Origin: Rikenellaceae bacterium
Lineage (GTDB): Bacteria; Bacteroidota; Bacteroidia; Bacteroidales; Rikenellaceae
Direction: 5' to 3'
Length of the DNA: 64,000 nucleotides
Assembly: GCA_017936385.1 (NCBI GenBank)
Contig: JAGBFQ010000010.1
Coordinates: forward strand, 1-64,000
Both the position numbers and the translations under genes were made by a program. Of this stretch, positions 24,880 through 33,279 are shown in pieces. A model generated the notes under the pieces. That model worked only from the letters and a program-made list of their open reading frames with translations. It was not told where the DNA came from and ran no database searches. Every line of letters begins with the position of its first letter. Positions within the stretch are counted from its first letter, which is position 1.

Positions 24880-25002
24880 ATGAAGAAAGAATCAAAAAAA
24901 GATTATTTGACTCCTCATTCGGAGGTAATCGAAATCAATGTAGAACTGGGATTCTCCGGCAGTCAGACCGAAAAATTGAGCGAGGACCTGGGTGAATGGT
25001 AA
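24880..25002 (+). CDS. 40-residue peptide upstream of surface lipoprotein
   Basis: An ATG-started frame encoding MKKESKKDYLTPHSEVIEIN, then a hydrophobic-to-Gly/Ser stretch (VELGFSGSQ) and an acidic end (EDLGEW). It lies between a good promoter and the lipoprotein gene, 48 nt upstream of the latter, and reading frame and codon use look genuine. It has no signal peptide. I do not place it in a named family; from general knowledge, short Bacteroidales peptides with a Y-x-x-P-x-x-E-V-I-E pattern occur ahead of surface-protein genes. Function unknown: a leader, a signalling or chaperone-like peptide, or a precursor are all possible. Confidence 0.65.
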   Translation: MKKESKKDYLTPHSEVIEINVELGFSGSQTEKLSEDLGEW

Positions 25003-25050
25003 ACCACACATAACCATTGATTATCAACATTCAACAACACAAACACAATT

Positions 25051-27045
25051 ATGAAGAGAATATTATTTACAATAGGCCTACTGACGTTTGCACTAACAGG
25101 ATGTCAGCAGACGGACGAAACTCCTCTGCAAAAGCCTACTACCGACAAGAAAGTATTTGTGGCGCAAACCGAGAATTACAATTCATCTACAAAAACAACC
25201 CTCGATTCGGATGGGCAAATTCTATGGTCAGAGACAGACCAACTTGCCATTTTTAGAGGCACCTCCACCGCCACTCAATACGAAGTGAGCAATGGCGCAG
25301 GCACATCCTATGCAGAGTTTACCGTTGTCAACAATGGGGACACGGGGGAGTGGGATGGCGAATGGATGCGCTCGAGCAGCGACTCTTTCGATGCCAATGT
25401 CGCGCTCTACCCCTATGCCTTGGAGCTCACCTGTACTCCCACCTACGAGAATGAGTTGCTTTCGTACTACGTCATTGGCGGGGTCACACTTCCCTCCGTA
25501 CAGCAGTATGTCGCAAACTCGTTTTCCGAGCAGTCCTTTGTAATGGCTGCCATCACAAACAGTTTGAGCGACGATGAACTGAAGTTTAAAAATGTGGGAG
25601 GTGTTTTGAAACTCCAGCTCACAGGCTCGGCCGCCATCAAGAGCATTGCACTTGCAGGCAAAGCCAACGAGCCACTGGCCGGCAATGCTACGATAGAGGT
25701 CTACCCTAACGGCGCGGCTATGCCACAAATCAAAATGGCCGACGATGCATCCACGGGCGTAATGCTCGATTGCGGCGAAAATGGCGTACAACTTAATAAT
25801 GAAACACCTACTATATTTATGCTTGCCATTCCGCCCACCACATTTGAGAGCGGATTCACGCTGACACTCACTAACACTGAGGGTGTAACAGCCACTCTGT
25901 CGACCTCAAAGAGCAATGCCGTTGAACGTTCAAGGGTTTTGGCAATGCCCGCTTGCGAGGTTGAATTTGAACAGCCGACTGCAAACCCCGACCTTTCGGC
26001 AAATGGCACGGCAAACTGCTATATTGTCTCCGCGGCAGGTGACTACAAATTCAAGGCGACACAAGGATGCAGCAACGCGGCTGTTGGTACGGCAAGTGTA
26101 TCTGCATTTGCACACCCCGAGGGCACACCTACACAGGCAACCGTGCTTTGGGAGTCATTCGGAAATGCCACGAAACCCGAAGTGGGTGACTTGATTAAGA
26201 CTGTGGAGTACAAAGATGGCTACGTGCATTTCTCGACGGCCGACACTTTCACCGAGGGTAATGCAGTGATTGATGTAAAGGATGCCAACAACATAACTCT
26301 TTGGTCGTGGCATATTTGGCTCACCGACCAACCGCAAGAGCAAATCTACAAGAACAACGCCGGTACAATGATGGACCGTAACCTCGGCGCAATCTCGACA
26401 ACTCCGGGCGACGTGGGGGCTCTCGGACTCTTGTATCAATGGGGACGCAAAGACCCCCTTTTGAGCGGCGAAACTTTTGATAGCAATACCGCCGCCGCTT
26501 GGACCATTTCATATTCATTACCACAGACAGAAGTCACGTCCTCCAGTGGCACGGTTATATATACGATTAAGAACCCCCTCCGTTACCTTTGGGGCTATAA
26601 TTCAGATTGGCTTTTTGATAGCAGCGATGAACATAGATGGACCCGTTGGGGTTCTGTCAAAACCATCTACGACCCGTGTCCGGTGGGTTGGCAAGTACCC
26701 GAAAAGGGTGTTTGGCGTGATGCCATTGGTGATGACGCACGACATCAGTTCTCTTCGGCTCAACCCAACAGAGGATTGAATATGTCGGGAAGTCTCGGTA
26801 CCGACGATGTCATTTGGTATCCGTGTGCGGGTAACCATAAGCGTAATACAGGACGCTTGGAGAGCGTAGGGTCAACTGCGAGTTGGTGGACGACTACCAT
26901 AAATACCAATAGCAGTAGTCCGAGTCCTTATGTATTTAGAATTGGTATTTCCTCAACGGGGTCATCTAATAATTCATATACCTGCAATGCATCTGATTAT
27001 CCAATTATTTCACACTCGGTACGTTGTGTAAAAATCACCGACTAA
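25051..27045 (+). CDS. Fimbrillin-like lipoprotein with C-terminal FISUMP-like domain
   Basis: A 664-residue predicted surface lipoprotein (signal peptide, lipobox FALTGC with Cys18, then Gln-Gln-Thr-Asp-Glu, acidic residues near the lipid as in Bacteroidetes surface-export signals). The first ~310 residues resemble fimbrillin-family proteins (TKTTLDSDGQILWSETDQLA, then a Greek-key-like β-rich region). From about residue 435 there is a FISUMP-like domain: MMDRNLGAIS, GLLYQWGRKDP, YDPCPVGWQVPE and the closing HSVRCVKITD. Such proteins serve as fimbrial or adhesin components. It follows the 40-residue peptide gene and ends at a clear terminator. Confidence 0.78.
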   Translation: MKRILFTIGLLTFALTGCQQTDETPLQKPTTDKKVFVAQTENYNSSTKTTLDSDGQILWSETDQLAIFRGTSTATQYEVSNGAGTSYAEFTVVNNGDTGEWDGEWMRSSSDSFDANVALYPYALELTCTPTYENELLSYYVIGGVTLPSVQQYVANSFSEQSFVMAAITNSLSDDELKFKNVGGVLKLQLTGSAAIKSIALAGKANEPLAGNATIEVYPNGAAMPQIKMADDASTGVMLDCGENGVQLNNETPTIFMLAIPPTTFESGFTLTLTNTEGVTATLSTSKSNAVERSRVLAMPACEVEFEQPTANPDLSANGTANCYIVSAAGDYKFKATQGCSNAAVGTASVSAFAHPEGTPTQATVLWESFGNATKPEVGDLIKTVEYKDGYVHFSTADTFTEGNAVIDVKDANNITLWSWHIWLTDQPQEQIYKNNAGTMMDRNLGAISTTPGDVGALGLLYQWGRKDPLLSGETFDSNTAAAWTISYSLPQTEVTSSSGTVIYTIKNPLRYLWGYNSDWLFDSSDEHRWTRWGSVKTIYDPCPVGWQVPEKGVWRDAIGDDARHQFSSAQPNRGLNMSGSLGTDDVIWYPCAGNHKRNTGRLESVGSTASWWTTTINTNSSSPSPYVFRIGISSTGSSNNSYTCNASDYPIISHSVRCVKITD

Positions 27046-27066
27046 CTCAATTCCAAAAATTGTATC

Positions 27067-27099
27067 AAGGAGCTATTCGTTATGGGTAGCTCCTTTTTT
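27067..27099 (+). terminator. Terminator of the fimbrillin-like lipoprotein gene
   Basis: AAGGAGCTA (27067-27075) pairs with TAGCTCCTT (27087-27095) and runs into a T-tract, 21 nt after the stop. Confidence 0.85.
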
Positions 27100-27126
27100 G
27101 TGCAGGGCGTTGTGTCTTATGGGTGT

Positions 27127-27157
27127 TTTGCAACTTGTTGAAATTGTACTATCTTTG
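27127..27157 (+). promoter_or_regulatory. Promoter of the low-molecular-weight tyrosine phosphatase gene
   Basis: TTTG (27127-27130), 19-nt spacer, TATCTTTG (27150-27157). It decides the start of the next gene: in-frame codons upstream of 27191 lie within or too close to the promoter. Confidence 0.75.
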
Positions 27158-27190
27158 TTATTGATTATGGTGTTAAATACAAAATCAAAT

Positions 27191-27694
27191 ATGAAAGAGC
27201 CCAAAACCACACACGTACTTTTTGTCTGCCTGGGAAACATTTGTCGCTCACCGGCGGCGCAAACCGTGATGGAACAACTTGTCGCAGACCGAGGACTTGC
27301 GCACGCGATACTCTGCGACTCGGCGGGAACCTACTCGGGACACACGGGCGAAAAGGCTGACCCGCGAATGCGTTACGCCGCTTCACGACGAGGAATCGAC
27401 ATTACGCATCGTGCCCGTCAAGTGCGTAGCCAGGATTTCGACCGTTTTGATATGCTCGTTGCCATGGACGACAGCAACTACGACAAACTTTTCCGATTGG
27501 CTCCGACGGCCGAGGCGACCGACAAGATACATCGTATGTGCGAGTTTTTCGGTGAGCGTTTCGCACGCGATTGGGACCACGTACCCGACCCCTACTACGA
27601 AGGCAGCGAGGGGTTCGAGCTCGTTTTGGATATGCTCGAAGAGGGTTGCGCCAATCTGCTGAACGAATTAGAGGCGGCCGACAAAGACAAATAA
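27191..27694 (+). CDS. Low-molecular-weight protein-tyrosine phosphatase
   Basis: A 167-residue cytoplasmic phosphatase. The P-loop CLGNICRSP near the N-terminus matches CX5R(S), and the acid Asp lies in the VPDPYYEG motif near the C-terminus. In bacteria these enzymes often reverse tyrosine phosphorylation of polysaccharide-export kinases, but no kinase gene is nearby. I start at 27191 (MKEPKTTHVLFVCLGN), supported by the promoter. Its 3' end overlaps the convergent ispE gene by 27 nt. Confidence 0.92.
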   Translation: MKEPKTTHVLFVCLGNICRSPAAQTVMEQLVADRGLAHAILCDSAGTYSGHTGEKADPRMRYAASRRGIDITHRARQVRSQDFDRFDMLVAMDDSNYDKLFRLAPTAEATDKIHRMCEFFGERFARDWDHVPDPYYEGSEGFELVLDMLEEGCANLLNELEAADKDK

Positions 27695-28477
27695 CTCATC
27701 CGAAAACGCAACACTCGGACGGTCGGCAAAGAGTCCAAACATCGCCGAACCAGAGCCCGACATCGAAGCGTAGATTGCACCTGCGTCGTATAGACTCTCT
27801 TTGATGTCGGCAAGTGACGGATGCAGGGCAAAAACCGTGCGTTCAAAATCATTTGTCACACTCTCGCGCCAAGTCCGAGGGTCGGCAGCAACTCTTTGAG
27901 CCAAAGGCGTTTCAGGCACGCGCGGCTGAACACCTGCATAGGCTTGGGGCGTCGACACCCCAAAGGGCGGTTTGACAATCACAATCCACATTCCGCGCAC
28001 GGCCTTTAGGTCGAACGGTGTCATAACTTCGCCGCGTGAGGTGCATAGTTGTGGTGTTCCCAACACAAAGAACGAGGTGTCGCTACCGAGTTCTGCCGCC
28101 AGGTCACACATTTGTCCATCCGTGAGTCCGAGTTTGAAGAGTTGGTTCATTGCCACAATCACCGCCGCAGCATCCGACGACCCGCCACCAAGTCCCGCAC
28201 CGAAGGGGACTCGCTTGTCGAGTGTAATATCCACACAGCCAGCACCGTATCGTTCCTGCATCAGACGTGCAGCTCGCACACACAGGTTATTGTCCGCAGG
28301 GCAATCGACAGCTATTCCGCACCCTCGGAAACGATTCACAGCCGAGGGTTCGATTGTCAGTTCATCGGCCAAGTCGGGCACTACACACATTACGGTTTCG
28401 ATGTCGTGATAGCCATCCGTGCGGCGACGCAGAATATCCAGACCGAGGTTTATCTTGCAGGGAGCGGTGAGTTTCAT
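27668..28477 (-). CDS. ispE: 4-diphosphocytidyl-2-C-methyl-D-erythritol kinase
   Basis: A 269-residue GHMP kinase of the MEP isoprenoid pathway. It begins with KLTAPCKINLGLDILRRRTDGYHDIETV (catalytic Lys and substrate site), has the ATP-binding PFGAGLGGGSSDAAAV loop near residue 93 and the SGSGSAMFGLF motif near the C-terminus. Length is normal. A minus-strand TACCTTTG (28504-28497) is the likely -7 box, back to back with that of the GSCFA gene. ispG of the same pathway is at 56333-57898. Confidence 0.95.
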   Translation of the reverse strand: MKLTAPCKINLGLDILRRRTDGYHDIETVMCVVPDLADELTIEPSAVNRFRGCGIAVDCPADNNLCVRAARLMQERYGAGCVDITLDKRVPFGAGLGGGSSDAAAVIVAMNQLFKLGLTDGQMCDLAAELGSDTSFFVLGTPQLCTSRGEVMTPFDLKAVRGMWIVIVKPPFGVSTPQAYAGVQPRVPETPLAQRVAADPRTWRESVTNDFERTVFALHPSLADIKESLYDAGAIYASMSGSGSAMFGLFADRPSVAFSDELFVFVGRL

Positions 28478-28496
28478 ACTTCATCAAGCGTTTCCA

Positions 28497-28534
28497 CAAA
28501 GGTACGTTTTTTTTCGCTTAAATTCATATCTTTG
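28497..28534. promoter_or_regulatory. Divergent -7 boxes of ispE and the GSCFA gene
   Basis: TACCTTTG on the minus strand (28504-28497) and TATCTTTG on the plus strand (28527-28534) lie 22 bp apart in a 74-bp intergenic region. Neither has a perfect -33 TTTG at the expected distance. Confidence 0.55.
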
Positions 28535-28551
28535 CCGCAAAAAGCGCACTT

Positions 28552-29529
28552 ATGCAGTTTCGCACCCCTATAAATATCACTCCGTCGTCGTGGCGCATCA
28601 CCCATCGAAGCGGCGGTTTTGCCGTGGGTTCATGTTTTGCCGAACACATTTCAGACCGTTTGGCACAACTCAAATACCACATTACAAGTAATCCGCTGGG
28701 GCCAATGTACAACCCCCACTCGATTGCCCGTTGCATTGAGCGCATCTCATCGGGTCAAGCCTTCGTCCATGAGGAGTTGTGCGAATGGCGCGGGCGCTGG
28801 TTCTCGACCGAGGCACACACGCTGCTTGCGGCCGACACTGCCGAGAAGGCTTTGAAGAGGTTGAACGCCGCTCTCGCCACAGCCCACCAAGCACTCACCT
28901 CCGCCGACTACGTAATCCTCACTCTGGGCACCAACCGAGTTTATGAGCAAAACGGTCGAGTGGTCGCCAATTGCCATCGCCTGCCCGCCGAGCAGTTTAC
29001 GCGTCGAAGTATGGGCGTAGAGGAGATTACAAGCGTTCTTTCGGAGGTATTCGAACGCGAGCTCGCAGGCAAACGTATCATCCTGACCGTCAGTCCAATC
29101 CGCCACCTCAAAGACGGACTATCGGAAAACGCCCTAAGCAAAGCCTCATTGCGTGTTGCCGCCGCCGAATTGGCCGCACGTCACGCAGAACGAGTGAGCT
29201 ACTTCCCTGCCTACGAAATCATGATGGATGACCTGCGCGACTACCGTTTCTATGCCGCCGACATGGTTCACCCCTCGGAGCAGGCCGTGAATTACGTATG
29301 GGAGCTTTTCGGCGAATCACACCTCGACCCCTCGGAGCACGAACTCAACCGTCGTATCGAACGCCTCGTCAAAGCGTGCGGACACAGACCATTAGACGCC
29401 TCGGGAGCCGAGTATCACACCTTTTTGGAACGTACCGCCGAGGAGTGCCGTACACTCGCAACAACCTATCCGGAGGTGGATTTTGGCAGGGAAATGGATT
29501 TTTTGAGAGATAGTTTAACAAAAAAGTAG
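28552..29529 (+). CDS. GSCFA domain protein
   Basis: A 325-residue protein with the family motif AVGSCFAEHI near residue 24, and SGNH-like blocks further on (VILTLGTNRVYE and a C-terminal FYAADMVHPSEQAVNY with Asp and His). GSCFA proteins are a largely uncharacterised group related to SGNH hydrolases, common in Bacteroidetes. No signal peptide is evident. The family is well matched; the reaction is unknown. Confidence 0.85.
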   Translation: MQFRTPINITPSSWRITHRSGGFAVGSCFAEHISDRLAQLKYHITSNPLGPMYNPHSIARCIERISSGQAFVHEELCEWRGRWFSTEAHTLLAADTAEKALKRLNAALATAHQALTSADYVILTLGTNRVYEQNGRVVANCHRLPAEQFTRRSMGVEEITSVLSEVFERELAGKRIILTVSPIRHLKDGLSENALSKASLRVAAAELAARHAERVSYFPAYEIMMDDLRDYRFYAADMVHPSEQAVNYVWELFGESHLDPSEHELNRRIERLVKACGHRPLDASGAEYHTFLERTAEECRTLATTYPEVDFGREMDFLRDSLTKK

Positions 29530-29570
29530 TATCTTTGTACGTTTTATCAGAAAATACCTTCCTCTGAATC

Positions 29571-31160
29571 ATGAAGAAACTGCTCATAGCCGTCGTCCTG
29601 CTCTGCCTGACACACTTAGCCACAGCGCAAACCACCAAACCACGTCTGGTGGTCAACCTCGTACTCTCGGGAGTCGGTGCCGACGATTTGTCGAAATACG
29701 CACACAACATGAGCGGCGGCGGTTTTGCCTCGCTCACCGCACGCGGAATATCCTACACCGAGGCGCGTTACGATTATCTGCAAACCTCGCCCATAGCCGG
29801 CGCAGCAACCCTCACCACCGGAACAAATCCGTCGATGCACGGACTCATATCGCGCTATTGGATTGACTATACCACCTCGGAGCGAGTACCCATGCTTGAC
29901 GACCGCGAGGTACGCGGCCTGGGTTGTGACGCAGGCCAAAGCCGTTATTCGAATCGCCACGTTGTAGTTCCCACGCTGGGCGACCAACTCAAAATGCAAT
30001 CCGCACAATCTCAAGTTGTAACACTCGCCATGGACCCCCACTCGGCCGTGGCTATGGGAGGTCGCAGCGACACCTATTGGTTCAACACCTCGACCGGTAA
30101 GTGGAATAGTTCGACAGCCTACATGAAGGAGCTACCCGAATGGCTGACCGACTTCAACTCGTCGGACATCAACGCCGAGTACAAACGCGCCCGTTGGCAA
30201 CTACTACTCCCCCATTCGAAATATCTATCAAGAGTGTACAGCACCAGCTCATTCCGCATCATATCGGCCGACTTCGAGCGTCAAACACTCCCCACAAAAG
30301 CTATCGTCAGCCGCGACTACTCGTCGGTCATCTATACCCCCTCGGCCACCGACATCACCTTCGAGATGGCCAAGAACACCTTGATAGGCTACGGCTTGGG
30401 AGGTGACCAGGCTGTGGACATTCTGAATATAGGAATTGACACACCGGCCGCCGTGGGTCGCGTATTCGGCCCCGAGAGTATCGAGTGGGAAGACGCACTC
30501 TATCAGTTGGACCGCTCGCTGGCCGACTTCGTAACTTTCGTTGAGGCGCAATTCGAGGAGAATACCGTGCTGTGGGTGGTTACCTCGTCAGACGGAATGA
30601 GTAGTTCAAACCGCGACGACAGCCGCAAGTTCAACCCCTCGCAATTCAAGGTTATCATCAACGGATTCTTGTCGGCACAACTCGGCCGCGGAGACTGGGT
30701 CGTGGATTGCATCGACCGTCAAGTCTACCTGAACCGTGTGGCAATCTACGGCGCAGGACTCAACTTGGCCGATGTTCAAAATCGCGTGGCCGCCTTTGCG
30801 ATGCAGTTCCGCGGCGTGTCGCACGTGCTGAACGCCACCGCCATGCAGAACGGATACTTCGGCGAATCATACGGAAGACGCATGCAAAACAGCTTTTATC
30901 CGCGACGCTCGGGTGATTTGGTGCTGAATTTGATGCCCGGATGGATTGAAAACATCGAAGGCGAAGTGGCGCAATCGGGCTCGATGTACGACTACGACAC
31001 ACATGTGCCTCTGATTATCGCAGGTGCAGGAGTCACCCCTCGAACCATCGACACCGAAGTCGACATGTGTTCGGTGGCTCCCACGTTGGGACGACTCATG
31101 GGTGTGGGACGCCCCACAGCCTCGGTTGCACCCGTGTTAGAGGGTATTTTTACGGAGTAA
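29571..31160 (+). CDS. PafA-like alkaline phosphatase family protein with degenerate active site
   Basis: A 529-residue exported protein (signal peptide MKKLLIAVVLLCLTHLATAQ) that aligns end to end with Bacteroidetes PafA-type phosphatases: RLVVNLVL near the start, TTGTNPSMHGL, STAYMKELPEWLTDFN, VFGPESIEWEDALYQLDRSLADF and YDTHVPLIIAG near the end. Most catalytic and zinc-binding positions are substituted: Ser33 where a zinc Asp is expected, Pro74 at the nucleophile Thr, Asp155/His157 for the Lys/Arg pair, Ala293 and Arg297 for the D-x-x-x-H pair, Gly342 for the His after Asp341. Only Asp341 and His478 remain. It probably lacks phosphatase activity. A TATCTTTG -7 box (29530-29537) precedes it, and it heads the sufE operon. 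Confidence 0.8.
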   Translation: MKKLLIAVVLLCLTHLATAQTTKPRLVVNLVLSGVGADDLSKYAHNMSGGGFASLTARGISYTEARYDYLQTSPIAGAATLTTGTNPSMHGLISRYWIDYTTSERVPMLDDREVRGLGCDAGQSRYSNRHVVVPTLGDQLKMQSAQSQVVTLAMDPHSAVAMGGRSDTYWFNTSTGKWNSSTAYMKELPEWLTDFNSSDINAEYKRARWQLLLPHSKYLSRVYSTSSFRIISADFERQTLPTKAIVSRDYSSVIYTPSATDITFEMAKNTLIGYGLGGDQAVDILNIGIDTPAAVGRVFGPESIEWEDALYQLDRSLADFVTFVEAQFEENTVLWVVTSSDGMSSSNRDDSRKFNPSQFKVIINGFLSAQLGRGDWVVDCIDRQVYLNRVAIYGAGLNLADVQNRVAAFAMQFRGVSHVLNATAMQNGYFGESYGRRMQNSFYPRRSGDLVLNLMPGWIENIEGEVAQSGSMYDYDTHVPLIIAGAGVTPRTIDTEVDMCSVAPTLGRLMGVGRPTASVAPVLEGIFTE

Positions 31161-31184
31161 ACACAACGCTATAACAAAACGAAA

Positions 31185-31604
31185 ATGGACCAAATTCAAG
31201 AAGATATTATCGAAGAGTTCTCGGTTTTCGACGATTGGTTGGACAAGTACGACTACCTCATCGAACTGAGCGACTCACTGCCCGCCATTGCGCCCGAACA
31301 TCGAACAGATGACTACATCATCCGCGGTTGCCAATCCCGCGTGTGGGTAGACGCCCGCCTGGAAGATGGCCGCGTGTGGTTTGCAGCCGACAGCGACGCT
31401 ATAATTACCAAAGGTATTGTAGCCCTGCTGATTCGCGTGCTGGGTGGCCGCACTCCTCAAGATATTCTCTCGACCGAGTTGTATTTCGTTGAGCGCATCG
31501 GCTTGGGCGAAAACCTGTCGCCAACGCGCGCCAACGGCCTTGTCGAGATGATTAAACAGATGAAACGTTATGCGCTGGCTTTCCAGCAGACCGAAAATAA
31601 TTAA
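31185..31604 (+). CDS. sufE: SufE family cysteine desulfurase activator
   Basis: A 139-residue protein that accepts sulfur from the SufS desulfurase during Fe-S cluster assembly. The active Cys is in the IIRGCQSRVW motif (Cys49), and the GGRTPQDIL and ENLSPTRANGL blocks are typical. It lies 24 nt after the PafA-like gene and 6 nt before a DUF59 gene; other suf genes are elsewhere. Confidence 0.93.
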   Translation: MDQIQEDIIEEFSVFDDWLDKYDYLIELSDSLPAIAPEHRTDDYIIRGCQSRVWVDARLEDGRVWFAADSDAIITKGIVALLIRVLGGRTPQDILSTELYFVERIGLGENLSPTRANGLVEMIKQMKRYALAFQQTENN

Positions 31605-31610
31605 ACGTTA

Positions 31611-31931
31611 ATGACCGCAGACGAAATTGTAAAGGTCGAACGACAGATTGTCGACACCTTGCGAAATATCTATGACCCCGAGATTCCGCTCAACATCTAT
31701 GACTTGGGCTTGATTTACGAGATTGATTACACGCCCGACGGCGTGGCCACAATCCGTATGACGCTCACCGCACCCAACTGCCCGATGGCCGACGTTCTGC
31801 TTGAGGACGTCAACACTCAGGTGGCCAAAATCGAGGGCGTGAGCGAGGTTAATGTGATTCTGACCTTCGAGCCTGCGTGGGATAAAAGTATGATTTCGGA
31901 ATCTGGGCTTTTGGATTTAGGCCTGCTCTAA
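31611..31931 (+). CDS. MIP18/DUF59 family Fe-S assembly factor (SufT/PaaD-like)
   Basis: A 106-residue DUF59 protein (IYDPEIPLNIYDLGLIYEI, then MTLTAPNCPMADVLLEDV with the conserved Cys). Members are maturation factors for Fe-S proteins, and its place directly after sufE supports that role. A SufT-like name is plausible but not proven. Confidence 0.9.
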   Translation: MTADEIVKVERQIVDTLRNIYDPEIPLNIYDLGLIYEIDYTPDGVATIRMTLTAPNCPMADVLLEDVNTQVAKIEGVSEVNVILTFEPAWDKSMISESGLLDLGLL

Positions 31932-31952
31932 CCCTCTAACCATCTGCATTGA

Positions 31953-33221
31953 GTGACCCGGCAAGACCACATACATTTGCTATCCGCGTTGTGGCGGATG
32001 GGATATCGTTCTTCGGAGATGTTGATAGGTCAAGATGGGGAGAAAGTCACTATCTTGGCACAAGGTGAGCCCACGGAGAAGGCCGAATATTTTGCGGGCG
32101 CACGAATCGTCATCGACGGCGTGGTATATTGCGGCAATGTAGTGCTGGGTAGCCAAGCGCCTATTGAAAGCGCTGTGGTGCTAAGAGTCGCGGAGTGCGA
32201 TTGCCCGAGGGTGCTCGACATGGAGGGGAGAATGGTTCCTCAGGTAGCCATTTCGATACCCGAAAACATCAAAAATATGTACGAAGGGCTTGTCGACAGT
32301 TCGGTTGACAGCTGCCCGTGCGGTGAGGCTATTGCGCAAATGGACTCGCTACGCAAAACCGACCTTTTCACGCGACTGATTGTCGAACGTCTGCAACGCA
32401 AGTGCGGCGTGGTGGAGAGCACTTTCCAACAGAGCGACGCAGATTGGAATCAGACCATGTACTCGATGCTGTTTCGCGCCATGGGCGACCACCGCAATCA
32501 GACCGCATTTCAACAATTAGCTCAAACGGTCCCATACTACGTGCTGTCGCGCGAACGAGCCTCCATCGAAAATGTCGAAACACTGCTGTTGGGCGGTTCG
32601 GGACTTCTAAGACGCTACTTCGGCGACGAACACACACGCCACATGCAGGAGAACTTCGAATACCTGGCACGCAAATACTCGATACGACCGATGATGGGCG
32701 GCGAGTGGACTCTGAGTGGCATAAATCCCAACAACTCACCCATCATGCGCATTGTGCAGTTGGCGGGTTATGTGAGTCGCACGGATTTCATCTTTGACAA
32801 ACTCATGAAGTGTCGGAACGTCGAGGACATCCATCAGATTTTGGGCAGTGGAGCAAGTCGCGCTTCGGAGTATTGGGAAGGCCATTTCACACCCGGCAAG
32901 AGCTCGACAAAACGCAGCAAGCAACTCGGTAACAGCAAAATCAACTTTCTGGGAATCAACTTTGTAGTACCTTTAATGTTCGCCTACGGTCGCTACACCG
33001 AGCGCGAAGAACTCAAGGAGCAAGCACTCGACCTATTGGAGGCTCTGAAGGTCGAAAACAACTACATCACACGCCATTGGAGTAGCCACGGAGTTAAACT
33101 TCAAACGGCGTTCGACTCGCAAGCCGTCATTCAACTCGAGCGAGAATATTGCGAACAGCGAGGGTGCTGGAAATGCCATATCGGCCGTAGCAAAATAAAA
33201 AAATCGCTCAAAACATTGTAA
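31953..33221 (+). CDS. DUF2851 family protein
   Basis: A 422-residue protein matching DUF2851: NPNNSPIMRIVQLAGYVSR in the middle, LGINFVVPLMFAYGRY near residue 333, and the C-terminal EREYCEQRGCWKCHIGR cysteine motif. The start is taken as GTG at 31953, since an in-frame stop lies directly upstream; the ATG at 31998 is the alternative. The first ~80 residues are diverged from the usual family N-terminus. It lies 21 nt after the DUF59 gene. Function unknown; the terminal cysteines might bind a metal. Confidence 0.75.
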   Translation: MTRQDHIHLLSALWRMGYRSSEMLIGQDGEKVTILAQGEPTEKAEYFAGARIVIDGVVYCGNVVLGSQAPIESAVVLRVAECDCPRVLDMEGRMVPQVAISIPENIKNMYEGLVDSSVDSCPCGEAIAQMDSLRKTDLFTRLIVERLQRKCGVVESTFQQSDADWNQTMYSMLFRAMGDHRNQTAFQQLAQTVPYYVLSRERASIENVETLLLGGSGLLRRYFGDEHTRHMQENFEYLARKYSIRPMMGGEWTLSGINPNNSPIMRIVQLAGYVSRTDFIFDKLMKCRNVEDIHQILGSGASRASEYWEGHFTPGKSSTKRSKQLGNSKINFLGINFVVPLMFAYGRYTEREELKEQALDLLEALKVENNYITRHWSSHGVKLQTAFDSQAVIQLEREYCEQRGCWKCHIGRSKIKKSLKTL

Positions 33222-33279
33222 ATCCGCCAAAAATCAGTATCTTTACCGAATTGTTAGTCAATTATTTTTTTGAGAAACT

